This document shows, piece after piece, positions 25,587 through 32,616 of a stretch of 64,000 bases of DNA. Both the position numbers and the translations under genes were made by a program. The DNA is taken from contig CAMKEG010000003.1 in NCBI GenBank assembly GCA_946411505.1, positions 186,001-250,000 on the forward strand, in the 5' to 3' direction. How positions within the stretch are numbered: position 1 is the first letter of the stretch; each line of letters starts with the position of its first letter. Below the pieces are notes generated by a model. The model saw nothing but the letters and a program-made list of their open reading frames with translations, ran no database searches and was not told the DNA's origin. Origin of the DNA: an uncultured Treponema sp. Lineage in GTDB: Bacteria > Spirochaetota > Spirochaetia > Treponematales > Treponemataceae.

Positions 25587-25726
25587 GGACAAAAAAGGCG
25601 GGAGCCGAGCCGAGCGCTTAAGCGCGAGTGCAAAACCTTCAGAGGCCTCATTCCAAAGGAATGAGACGCAGAGAAAAATAATTGGAAGGACCCGTAAGCG
25701 AATGTCTTGGCCGAAGGCGTCAAGCC
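25587..25726 (+). repeat. Family D element, copy 3 (interrupted; overlaps the dus 3' end)
   Basis: It begins GGACAAAAAAGGCGGG as in the other copies, is interrupted by about 60 bases containing two hairpins (GCGCTTAAGCGC and CTCATTCC-aaa-GGAATGAG), then resumes ACGCAGAGAAAAA, TTGGAAGGACCCGT and CTTGGCCGAAGGC. The recognisable match ends at TCAAGCC, which is the stop and last codon of dus. Confidence 0.7.
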
Positions 25727-26691
25727 TTAAAGCGGTCGGAAGGCTGCTCGTCAAAGTAGGAGCGGAAGGTTTCTTCTGCCGCTTGGGGAGTGGCCGCGTT
25801 TAGCATCTTCATTTTTATGTAATGGCCAAATGTAAAGTTGTCGCAGTAGTAGGAAAAAAATCTTTGCATGCGGCTTTTAAAAAATTCCTTTGGCTGGAAC
25901 TCTTGCAAAAGCGCGATGTAGTCCAAGCCCGTTTGCATTAAGTCGATACGGCCGCAAAAGTCGCCGCGCAATTGGGCGAAAATCCAAGGCTTTTGAACCG
26001 CGGCCCGGCTAATCATAAGGCCCGCGCAATCAAGGCAGTCGGCCAGGGCCGCGGCTGCGCTGGCTGCGTCCTTTACGTTTCCGTTGTAAATTACTTCAAC
26101 TCCGCGCGGCTTTAGGAGGGCGGCCAATCGTTGGGCGTAATAGCGGCGCGGCGGCCGGCTAAGCTTTTCCCTTTGCGTACGCGGGTGCAAGACTATGCGC
26201 TGGACTCCTGAGTCACAAAGGCCTTTGCAAAAATCGTAAAATTTTTCTTCGCTAAAATTGTCCGCGCCCAAACGAATCTTTGCGCTCAAACGGTAGGCCG
26301 GCGCGGCTTTTTCCATCGCGCGCTTTACGCCTCTTACCATCGAAAGCGTTTCTTCTTGCGGCTTTAGCATCCAGGCGATTCCCGCGCCGGAATGGACAAT
26401 CTCTGGCGCCGAGCAGCCCATGTTTATGTCGATTCCGATTCCGCCAAGCGGGGCAAGAACTTCTACCGCTGCCGCCATAGAAGCTGCTTCCTTGCTTGTA
26501 AGCTGCCAAACGATTTTTTGCGGAACAGGCCCGTTCATCAAATAGTATTTTTCAAAGGGGCCTTTTTGCAAAAGCGTGGGAGCGTTTATCATTTCGGTGT
26601 AGTATTCGTCCGGGCCGCCAAATTTTTCGACAAGGCGGCGGAAGGCCTCGTGGCTAAGCGTCGCCATCGGCCCCGCGATTAGTTGCGTCAT
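25720..26691 (-). CDS. dus: tRNA-dihydrouridine synthase (Dus family)
   Basis: The start is ATG 26691, giving MTQLIAGPMAT as is normal for the family; the longer frame upstream adds 12 unlikely residues. The 323-residue flavoenzyme reduces uridines in the tRNA D-loop. It has the FMN-binding N-terminal LIAGPM, the catalytic Cys in NMGCSAPEIV, KIRLG, and the later IYNGNVKD and LMISRAA motifs. No Shine-Dalgarno is visible; a weak promoter (TTGTTT, 17, TAAAGT) ends seven bases before the ATG. The last codons (FKA-stop) lie in a family D repeat, so the C-terminal end may be repeat-derived. Confidence 0.9.
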   Translation of the reverse strand: MTQLIAGPMATLSHEAFRRLVEKFGGPDEYYTEMINAPTLLQKGPFEKYYLMNGPVPQKIVWQLTSKEAASMAAAVEVLAPLGGIGIDINMGCSAPEIVHSGAGIAWMLKPQEETLSMVRGVKRAMEKAAPAYRLSAKIRLGADNFSEEKFYDFCKGLCDSGVQRIVLHPRTQREKLSRPPRRYYAQRLAALLKPRGVEVIYNGNVKDAASAAAALADCLDCAGLMISRAAVQKPWIFAQLRGDFCGRIDLMQTGLDYIALLQEFQPKEFFKSRMQRFFSYYCDNFTFGHYIKMKMLNAATPQAAEETFRSYFDEQPSDRFKA

Positions 26692-26730
26692 AATTTTTAC
26701 TTTAGCGCAAAGCGCGCTTTTAAACAATAC

Positions 26731-26905
26731 AAAAAAAAAGAAAACGCGGGCAAAGCGGGGCGGGTCCCAGCGACGAAAAAAAACATTGGTTCCCCCCGTC
26801 CTTCGCTAGCGGCTTGATGCCTGCGGCCAAGCCGCGTCGCTGACGGGGACCCTACCAAGTTTTTTTTCTGCGTCCCGCCCCACTTTGCCCACGTTTTCTT
26901 TTGAT
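26731..26905 (-). repeat. Family D element, copy 1
   Basis: Terminal inverted repeats of about 35 bases read AAAGAAAACG-c/t-GGGCAAAG-c/t-GGGGCGGG, then CAG and an A run. The internal stems are CCCCGTC with GACGGGG and GCGGCTTG with CAAGCCGC. It fills the divergent gap between dus and the CYTH gene. Confidence 0.75.
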
Positions 26906-26928
26906 AAACAATAATCGCGCTTGCGCTA

Positions 26929-26957
26929 TAGAAAAAATGCTCGAAGTTGAATATAAT
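26929..26957 (+). promoter_or_regulatory. CYTH gene promoter, leaderless geometry
   Basis: TAGAAA (26929-26934), a 17-base spacer and TATAAT (26952-26957). The ATG at 26965 comes seven bases later, without a Shine-Dalgarno. Confidence 0.6.
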
Positions 26958-26964
26958 GGAAAAC

Positions 26965-27555
26965 ATGGAAATTGAACTTAAGGCCCATGCGCGCGACCGC
27001 GAGGCTGTCTTGCAAAAATTGCGCTCTTTTGCAGTCTTTGACAAAAGCGTCTCAAAGGACGACCGCTACTTTAAATTGGAAAAAGCCGCCGCCCCAAACG
27101 GACACATAAGCGCGCGCATTCGCCAAGAAAAAAGCGCCGACCAAAACGGCCGCGCGCTTGAAGAAAAAATTTTTTTGACTTACAAAAAAAAGGAAAGGCG
27201 CCTTTCGTCGGGCGGCGGCGCGCTTGAGGTGAACCAAGAGTACGAGAGCGCCTTGGACAACGCCGAATGTTTGGAAGCGCTTTTTTCCGACATTGGCTTT
27301 GTTCCCTATTTTACAAAGCATAAGGACGCGCTTGGCTTTTACGCCGACACTCCTTGCGGAAAGGCTCATTTGGAATTGTGTTCAGTTCCGCCATTGGGAG
27401 ACTTTTTGGAAATAGAATTTGTGACGCAAGGCGACGTTCCCGAAAAAGAGATTGCCGCGATGAGGGCGGAGCTTGAGGCGCTTGTGTTAAAGTGCGGCCT
27501 TGCCCTTGATGATATTGAAGAAAAGTATTATTCTGAATTATTAGCGGCGAAGTAA
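26965..27555 (+). CDS. CYTH-domain protein (class IV adenylate cyclase / triphosphatase type)
   Basis: The ATG at 26965 gives MEIELKA, the canonical N-terminal ExExK of CYTH proteins; ATG 26956 is the alternative. The 196-residue tunnel-fold protein also has the expected later basic and acidic residues (ISARIRQ, FLTYKKK, LEIEFV, EEKYYSELL). CYTH members make cAMP (CyaB) or hydrolyse thiamine or inorganic triphosphates; sequence alone does not separate them. A cNMP-binding protein is present at 58.8 kb, which makes a cyclase worth testing. It probably shares a transcript with the DUF975 gene 51 bases downstream. Confidence 0.85.
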   Translation: MEIELKAHARDREAVLQKLRSFAVFDKSVSKDDRYFKLEKAAAPNGHISARIRQEKSADQNGRALEEKIFLTYKKKERRLSSGGGALEVNQEYESALDNAECLEALFSDIGFVPYFTKHKDALGFYADTPCGKAHLELCSVPPLGDFLEIEFVTQGDVPEKEIAAMRAELEALVLKCGLALDDIEEKYYSELLAAK

Positions 27556-27606
27556 TTGGCGGCAAGCCTAAAATCCAACGACGCCGCGTTGTTTTAAGGA
27601 GAAAAA

Positions 27607-28323
27607 ATGTTTGATCGAGCAGCTTACAAAAAAGCGGCCAAGGCGCAGCTTAAGGGCCGTTGGAAAATTCCTGTTTTGACAACTTTGCTGATTTTCGCGC
27701 TGGCGTCCATTTTTTACGGCGCCCTGCAATATGTTTTTTCCGACGGTTTTGACGCCGGAGTCAAGGCTGGCGACGGCCGCTTTAATTTTTATTTTAACAA
27801 CTCTGTCGCCGATTCGTCGTTGTACAGCGTTCTTTATTGGTGCGTGACTCTTGCGATCGCGGCCTTCGCCTTGGCGCAATTGCATTGCCACATGATTTTG
27901 AGCGCCGAAAGCAGGAACATAACTTTTAGCGACTTTGTTGACGGCCTCAACCAGTGGTGGCAGGCCGTGAGGGGCTATCTTTGGCTCTGCCTTTGGCTTT
28001 TTCTTTGGGCCCTCTTGTTTTTCATTCCGGCTTTGATAAAATATTATTCGTATTCCATGATGTTCTATGTGATGGCCGAAAACCCAAAGATTGGCGTGAT
28101 GAAGGCGATGAACATCAGCAAGGAGCTGACGCGCGGCTACAAGGCCGAGTTGTTTGTTACGGACTTGTCTTTCATTCCTTGGATTTTTTTGTGCATGATT
28201 TCTTGCGGAGTCGGACTTTTGTGGTTTGTTCCGTATTATTCTATGACAAGGACAAACGTTTATTTTGCCTTGAAGCAAGTGGCTTTGGACACAAAAAGAA
28301 TTAGAATAGAAGATTTTCAATAA
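27607..28323 (+). CDS. DUF975-family membrane protein
   Basis: This 238-residue protein has AAGGAG before the ATG. It starts MFDRAAYKKAAKAQLKG, as DUF975 proteins do, and has about five membrane helices. The C-terminal half carries ALIKYYSYSMMFYVMAENP and MTRTNVYFAL patterns typical of the family. Function is unknown. sppA follows after 12 bases, suggesting a shared envelope role. Confidence 0.82.
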   Translation: MFDRAAYKKAAKAQLKGRWKIPVLTTLLIFALASIFYGALQYVFSDGFDAGVKAGDGRFNFYFNNSVADSSLYSVLYWCVTLAIAAFALAQLHCHMILSAESRNITFSDFVDGLNQWWQAVRGYLWLCLWLFLWALLFFIPALIKYYSYSMMFYVMAENPKIGVMKAMNISKELTRGYKAELFVTDLSFIPWIFLCMISCGVGLLWFVPYYSMTRTNVYFALKQVALDTKRIRIEDFQ

Positions 28324-28335
28324 TTTGGAGAGCGT

Positions 28336-29379
28336 ATGAGCGAGGGAAAAATGGAAAAGAAAAAAAAGCGCGGGGGCGTCGTCTTTTTGGCTATTGTCCT
28401 TGTCGTCGCGCTGTTGACGATTGCTTTTGTAGTTTTAAAAGGCTTGGGAGTGGTCAAGTTTGGCCCCTCGCTCCCCCGCAAGATTGAGCGGGTCAGGCCG
28501 TCAAACTTTGACTTTAAGAACATCAAGTTTGGAAGGCTGGGCTCAAGGGGAAAGTACGTGGCGCGCCTTTACATCACCGGCGTGATTGAAGAGGCCAACG
28601 AAAGCTACAACCAGGAATGGCTCTTGGACACAATCGAAGATTTGGAGAATGACGAGAACAACGTAGGCGTCATGCTTGTAATCGACTCTCCAGGCGGAAC
28701 GGTTTACGAAGCCGACGAAGTTTATTTAGCCCTTCGAAAATACAAGAACGCCGGGAAGCCGATTTGGGCCTACTTCAAGAGCATGGCGGCTTCGGGCGCG
28801 TATTACATCTCCTGCGCCGCGGACACCGTCTACGCAAACCGCAACACGCTCACCGGTTCCATCGGCGTAATATTTGGACCCACCTTTGACGCCACGGCCT
28901 TTCTTGAAAAGCTGGGAATCAAAGCCACAAGCTTCACGTCAGGAAAGAACAAGGGCATGTTGAACTTTGACAAGCCAGTGACGGAAGAGCAGGCGCAAAT
29001 CATGCAGTCTTTGGTTGACGAATGCTACGAGCAGTTTGTGTCGATTGTTTCGCAGGGAAGAAAAAAATCCCTTTCGGAGGTCAGGGCCCTTGCCGACGGC
29101 CGCGTTTACACAGCCAGCCAAGCCAAGGACAACGGCTTGATTGACGGCGTGGGCTCTTTGGAAAACGCCGAAGACAGAATGAAGGAGCGCCTCGCCATTT
29201 CCACGGACCTTTCAAAGGAAGACGCGGAAAACCTTGAATTCTACGATTACGAGTATCTTTACAATCCGCCTTTTATGAGGCGCGTGTTTGACTCCATCGC
29301 GGGCGAATCGCTTAGGAAGGCCGTCAGCCAAAGCGTCGGCCCCTTGATTCAATATCCGGCTTACTTGTACAGACAATGA
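28336..29379 (+). CDS. sppA: Signal peptide peptidase SppA (S49 family)
   Basis: This 347-residue protein has one N-terminal membrane helix (about 17-38), then a single S49 domain with VIDSPGGTVYEADE, the catalytic Ser in KSMAASGAYYIS and the lysine in the TSGKNKGM region. That is the short, single-domain SppA type which assembles as an octamer and trims signal peptides in the membrane. GGAG precedes the ATG. A terminator follows directly. Confidence 0.92.
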   Translation: MSEGKMEKKKKRGGVVFLAIVLVVALLTIAFVVLKGLGVVKFGPSLPRKIERVRPSNFDFKNIKFGRLGSRGKYVARLYITGVIEEANESYNQEWLLDTIEDLENDENNVGVMLVIDSPGGTVYEADEVYLALRKYKNAGKPIWAYFKSMAASGAYYISCAADTVYANRNTLTGSIGVIFGPTFDATAFLEKLGIKATSFTSGKNKGMLNFDKPVTEEQAQIMQSLVDECYEQFVSIVSQGRKKSLSEVRALADGRVYTASQAKDNGLIDGVGSLENAEDRMKERLAISTDLSKEDAENLEFYDYEYLYNPPFMRRVFDSIAGESLRKAVSQSVGPLIQYPAYLYRQ

Positions 29380-29384
29380 TTTTT

Positions 29385-29409
29385 ATGACGGCCTTTGTCG
29401 GGCCGTCAT
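29385..29409. terminator. Bidirectional terminator between sppA and the convergent small gene
   Basis: ATGACGGC (29385-29392) pairs with GCCGTCAT (29402-29409), followed by TTTATT. The stem overlaps the stop codon of the minus-strand gene. Confidence 0.75.
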
Positions 29410-29789
29410 TTTATTCCGCCTTTTTCCACTATTGTTTTCATCATTTCGCTCAGCAAGTCCAAAGGAAGGTTTTCCGCCTCGTAGCCCACTTCGTCCTTGA
29501 CGCGAATCCAGTCTTCGGCGGAAAGGGAGAGCGTGTCTTCCTCGCAGTTTAGGAAGGCTTCAAGCGCCGTTATCTTTTCCAGCGCCGCGTCTTCCAGTTC
29601 CGGACCTCGGACATATTCATTTTTCCACCAGTCAAAAAGCGAGAGGGCTAAATTTTTGCATTGGGGATTTTGGCTTGAAAAAAGGCTTTCGATGTCCTTT
29701 AGCGCCCCGTTCAAGTTGAACGACGACGCGCTTCGATTTCTTTTTTTTATCCGCTGAAGGTCCGCGGAAAATTTTTGCGTTTTGTCCAT
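29406..29789 (-). CDS. Small acidic soluble protein of unknown function
   Basis: I do not recognise a family for this 127-residue protein. It is soluble, mostly helical by pattern, with an N-terminal basic stretch (RIKKRNRS) and an acidic remainder. Coding character (third-position preference and codon choice) resembles its neighbours. Its TGA stop lies inside the shared terminator stem, showing tight packing with sppA. No export signal or metal motif is visible. Confidence 0.65.
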   Translation of the reverse strand: MDKTQKFSADLQRIKKRNRSASSFNLNGALKDIESLFSSQNPQCKNLALSLFDWWKNEYVRGPELEDAALEKITALEAFLNCEEDTLSLSAEDWIRVKDEVGYEAENLPLDLLSEMMKTIVEKGGIK

Positions 29790-29876
29790 TTTTTCATTTT
29801 ACCGCGTCTCCCTGGCCTTTGCAAGCGAGACTTTTGGAAAAAGATAAAAATCGCGCTTTTTAAAGGCATTTTTCAC

Positions 29877-29905
29877 TTGACTTTTAATTAAACTGAATCT
29901 ACAAT
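29877..29905 (+). promoter_or_regulatory. PTS IIA promoter, leaderless geometry
   Basis: TTGACT (29877-29882), a 17-base spacer and TACAAT (29900-29905). The ATG at 29913 follows after seven bases, without a Shine-Dalgarno. Confidence 0.7.
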
Positions 29906-29912
29906 AAGATTT

Positions 29913-30359
29913 ATGGACTTAAGAACTGTACTTACACCAGAAACGGTGAACCTTCATTTGAAGGGAAAGACAAAAGAAGAAATCATTGACGAGATGTTGG
30001 ACATTCTCGTCAAGGCCGGCAAGGTCACGGACAAGGCTGCCGCCCGCGATTGCGTCTTGGAGCGCGAGCGAAAAATGTCGACAGGCATGAAGCACGGCAT
30101 CGCCATTCCCCACGGAAAGACAGACACTGTTAGCGACCTTGTCGCTTGCATAGGAATTTCGGACAATCCCGTTGATTTTGACTCTCTTGATCAGGATCCT
30201 TGCCGCATTTTCATTATGACACTTTCTCCGGTTAACAAAACCGGTCCGCACCTTCAGTTCTTGGCTGAGGTCAGCCTCTTGTTCAAGAGCGCGGGCAAGC
30301 GCCAGCAAATTCTTGAGACTCAGGACAAGGCCGAAGTCATCAAAATTTTGACGGAATAG
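29913..30359 (+). CDS. PTS EIIA component (PtsN/fructose type)
   Basis: This 148-residue single-domain IIA has the phosphorylation His in GIAIPHGKTD (about residue 69) and the GPHLQFLAEVSLLFK motif of the PTS_EIIA type 2 family. Such proteins accept phosphate from HPr or NPr. Without an adjoining IIB/IIC it may be regulatory, as PtsN is. No PTS partner is in the window. The hairpin after the stop may end the transcript. Confidence 0.9.
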   Translation: MDLRTVLTPETVNLHLKGKTKEEIIDEMLDILVKAGKVTDKAAARDCVLERERKMSTGMKHGIAIPHGKTDTVSDLVACIGISDNPVDFDSLDQDPCRIFIMTLSPVNKTGPHLQFLAEVSLLFKSAGKRQQILETQDKAEVIKILTE

Positions 30360-30398
30360 ACAGCGACATTCTTTTTTAAGAACGGTCTCGCCGTTTCT

Positions 30399-30429
30399 AA
30401 CCTCTGTAAAAGCTTCTTTTGCAGAGGTT
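30399..30429 (+). terminator. Hairpin after the PTS IIA gene
   Basis: AACCTCTG-t-AAAAG (30399-30412) pairs with CTTTT-g-CAGAGGTT (30416-30429), with a three-base loop and only a weak T-rich tail. It may be an attenuator for the next gene. Confidence 0.6.
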
Positions 30430-30454
30430 GGATTTGTTTTAAATGAGGAAGCAT

Positions 30455-30805
30455 ATGGAAGCCCAAAAAGTTGAAGTTCCTTACAAGGAAATGGTTTTGG
30501 CGGACGGCTCGCCCAACGAGTCTTGGCTGGCCGGCCTTAGAAGCTCGCTTAAGGCTATGGAGGAAAAAGGCGGGGAGGCGATGCTTTTTCCTCTTTTTAC
30601 CGAGCGGGAATGCAAGGACGTCGACGCGGCCTTGGAAATCACCGCCGCCTACAAGCACTGCGCCAGAAGGGTAAAGGATTGCGCGTCCGTTAAGGGCTTT
30701 TTTGTTCCGCCCGTCTTTAGGGACATGGATCGCGGCGCGGAGCTGGTCGAAAACTTCAAGACAGAGTTGTTGGAAAAGCACCCCCATTACGTTTTTGCCG
30801 ACTGA
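30455..30805 (+). CDS. Small cytoplasmic protein of unknown function
   Basis: The ATG at 30455 follows GAGG with six-base spacing; an ATG at 30443 overlaps that site. The 116-residue product begins MEAQKVEVPYKEMVLADGSP. It has no signal, membrane segment or motif I recognise. It contains two cysteines around AAYKHCARRVKDC that could bind metal or form a pair. Codon use matches its neighbours. Its place after a PTS IIA gene suggests a shared transcript. Confidence 0.62.
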   Translation: MEAQKVEVPYKEMVLADGSPNESWLAGLRSSLKAMEEKGGEAMLFPLFTERECKDVDAALEITAAYKHCARRVKDCASVKGFFVPPVFRDMDRGAELVENFKTELLEKHPHYVFAD

Positions 30806-30958
30806 CAGCTTTTGGAGGTAATGGAGATTTTGCGATTAGTTCTAGATACTGCGTATAAATCAACAAACTGACAAAAAAGCTTGAAATTTGCAAAATTTCT
30901 TAAGAATTTTCAAAAATTCTCTTGAATAATTTAATAAATTGCGCTTTGATTTGGCGAC

Positions 30959-31777
30959 ATGGTTAAAGTTTATAAAGAGCATTCGGAATTTTACAAGACG
31001 GCGATGGCCGCCGTTTTTCTCTTGATTTTGTTCGCCGGGGCTGGCGTCGCCGCGCTTTTGTTCGCGCCCAAGTCCGAGGAGCCCGTTTTTGCCAAGGCCG
31101 TTTCAGTCATCGAGGAGCCGCTTTTGCCTGAGGAAAAAGTTTACGCGGAGGAGCTTAGCGCGAGGGCCCAAAACATTTCTTGGCTGGAGAACAAGGCTTC
31201 GTTCAACGCGATTTCTTTTGATTCGGACGACAAGTCGGAGCTTGCCGACAAAGGCTTGCAGCTTTACAGAAATCCTTCCACCAGGCCGGCCGTTGAATGG
31301 TTTTATCTCCGCGTGACCGGAAACCGCGACGTGACGATGGCCGTCCTTGACGCGGCCAACAGGGAAGACATTCCCCTTAGCTTGGCCTTCGCCCTTTGCC
31401 ATACGGAAAGCCGCTACAACCGCTACGCCTACAACCTTAACTCAAACGGCTCGATTGACCGCGGCCTTTTTCAGCTTAACGACAGAAGTTTTCCCCACTT
31501 GGCCGAAAACGACTTTTACACCGCGGAAACAAGCGCCAGAGTCGGCATGAAGCACTTGCGCTTTTGCCTTAACGTGGCGGGAAACGATTTGACTGCCGTC
31601 GCCATGTACAACGCCGGCGTCACTCGCGTCCGAAACGACCAAACTCCGGCCAGCACTTTGCGATACGTAAGCCGCATCGCAAGCTACAGGGCCAACTTGC
31701 AGACGGCTTTTGCCGAGGAAGTTTTGGACCACTATCGCGAAAACGGCGAACAAATTGTTCCTGTAATTTCGCGGTAG
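30959..31777 (+). CDS. Membrane-anchored lytic transglycosylase (SLT domain)
   Basis: This 272-residue protein has an N-terminal membrane helix (about 14-38), a linker, and an SLT lysozyme-like domain with the catalytic Glu in LCHTESRYN (about residue 147), followed by DRGLFQLN and AVAMYNAG. It should cleave peptidoglycan with anhydro-muramyl formation in the periplasm. No Shine-Dalgarno is visible; a weak promoter (TTGAAT 30922-30927, 17, TTTGAT 30945-30950) ends eight bases before the ATG, similar to the leaderless genes here. Confidence 0.9.
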   Translation: MVKVYKEHSEFYKTAMAAVFLLILFAGAGVAALLFAPKSEEPVFAKAVSVIEEPLLPEEKVYAEELSARAQNISWLENKASFNAISFDSDDKSELADKGLQLYRNPSTRPAVEWFYLRVTGNRDVTMAVLDAANREDIPLSLAFALCHTESRYNRYAYNLNSNGSIDRGLFQLNDRSFPHLAENDFYTAETSARVGMKHLRFCLNVAGNDLTAVAMYNAGVTRVRNDQTPASTLRYVSRIASYRANLQTAFAEEVLDHYRENGEQIVPVISR

Positions 31778-31780
31778 ATA

Positions 31781-31798
31781 TTGTTATAATTTTCACAC
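31781..31798. promoter_or_regulatory. Rex-like operator overlapping an extended -10 box
   Basis: TTGTTATAATTTTCACAC agrees with the Rex dyad TTGTGAA-N4-TTCACAA at 11 of 14 positions. It contains TGTTATAAT (31782-31790), an extended -10 promoter whose start point would be near 31797. Confidence 0.4.
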
Positions 31799-31866
31799 TA
31801 ACAGCCCTTTCACGCAAAAAATCCTCCTCCTTTATCAAAAAAAACGGCGTGAAAGGGCTTTTTTTA
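31797..31866 (+). ncRNA. Candidate small RNA with a CU-rich loop, or terminator of the transglycosylase gene
   Basis: AGCCCTTTCACGC (31803-31815) pairs perfectly with GCGTGAAAGGGCT (31847-31859) and is followed by seven T, so it is at least a strong terminator. The 31-base loop is A-rich with CCTCCTCCTTT (31823-31833) in its centre, complementary to Shine-Dalgarno sequences. With the extended -10 upstream it could be a stand-alone transcript of about 70 bases. Confidence 0.4.
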
Positions 31867-31895
31867 TTGACAAATAATCACAGAGCCTTTAGAAT
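31867..31895 (+). promoter_or_regulatory. rex promoter
   Basis: TTGACA (31867-31872), a 17-base spacer and TAGAAT (31890-31895), close to consensus. Confidence 0.75.
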
Positions 31896-31908
31896 AAATT
31901 TTGTAGTT

Positions 31909-31926
31909 TTGTGAATATTTTCACAA
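31909..31926. promoter_or_regulatory. Rex operator (autoregulation)
   Basis: TTGTGAATATTTTCACAA is a perfect 7-4-7 palindrome matching the known Rex consensus. It lies about 8-25 bases after the predicted rex start point, so bound Rex would block transcription of rex and possibly serCA. Confidence 0.88.
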
Positions 31927-31951
31927 ATATTTTTTGCTGGAGCGCTCGAAG

Positions 31952-32569
31952 ATGGAAAAAATCCCTGAAGCGTCAAGAAGGCGGCTTGCCTTGCTTGCCG
32001 CGCTTTTGGCTTCATATAAAGAGGAAAAAATCACATCCATCCAAATGCAAAAAATGACCGGCGTTGAGCGCGCCTTGATTCGCAAGGACATTTCGCTCGC
32101 GGGCTTTAAGGGCGGAGTTTCAAACGGCTACAAGGCCCAAGAGCTTTTGGACGCGATTCGCGCGGCGCTGGGGCTTCCTTTGCCGGAAGAAAAGCGCTTT
32201 TGCTGCATCGCGGGCCTTGGAAAGCTGGGCGCGGCCTTGATGCAATGCGGAATCTTTGACGAGTCGCCCTTTAAGATTGTGGCGGGCTTTGACAGCCGCG
32301 TCAACCGAACCGAAGTTTTGAGCGCCGACTTTCCGCTTTACCCCGCGGCCAAGATGGAGACTGTGGTTCCCGAGGCGAAAATAGAGTTTGCCATTTTAGC
32401 GGTGGAAGACGAGCAGGCCAATATGATGGCCGAGCGCCTTGTGAAGAGCGGAGTGAAGGGCATCGTAAATTTTACGGGCCAGGTTTTGGAAGCGCCGGAA
32501 GGCGTCGCGGTGGAGAACGTGTCTCCGCTTTTGGCGCTGAACAATATTTGCGCGAGAGTTAATTCATAA
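31952..32569 (+). CDS. rex: Redox-sensing transcriptional repressor Rex
   Basis: The ATG at 31952 is preceded by GGAG; an upstream TTG at 31934 is unlikely. The 205-residue protein has an N-terminal winged helix (IPEASRRRLALLAALLASY, TSIQMQKMTG, IRKDIS) and a Rossmann domain with IAGLGKLGAALMQCG. Rex binds NADH and leaves DNA when NADH/NAD+ rises. A perfect Rex operator in its own leader supports both the call and autoregulation. The usual C-terminal swapped helix is short here. The stop lies at the edge of a 7-base tandem repeat. Confidence 0.93.
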   Translation: MEKIPEASRRRLALLAALLASYKEEKITSIQMQKMTGVERALIRKDISLAGFKGGVSNGYKAQELLDAIRAALGLPLPEEKRFCCIAGLGKLGAALMQCGIFDESPFKIVAGFDSRVNRTEVLSADFPLYPAAKMETVVPEAKIEFAILAVEDEQANMMAERLVKSGVKGIVNFTGQVLEAPEGVAVENVSPLLALNNICARVNS

Positions 32570-32600
32570 TTATGAATTATGAATTATGAATTATGAATTG
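32564..32600. repeat. Tandem 7-base repeat between rex and serC
   Basis: The unit ATTATGA is repeated four to five times starting at the rex stop codon and ending 13 bases before the serC Shine-Dalgarno. TTAATTCATAATTA at its left edge also occurs at 54769-54782. Confidence 0.8.
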
Positions 32601-32616
32601 ATAATAAGGAGCGATT

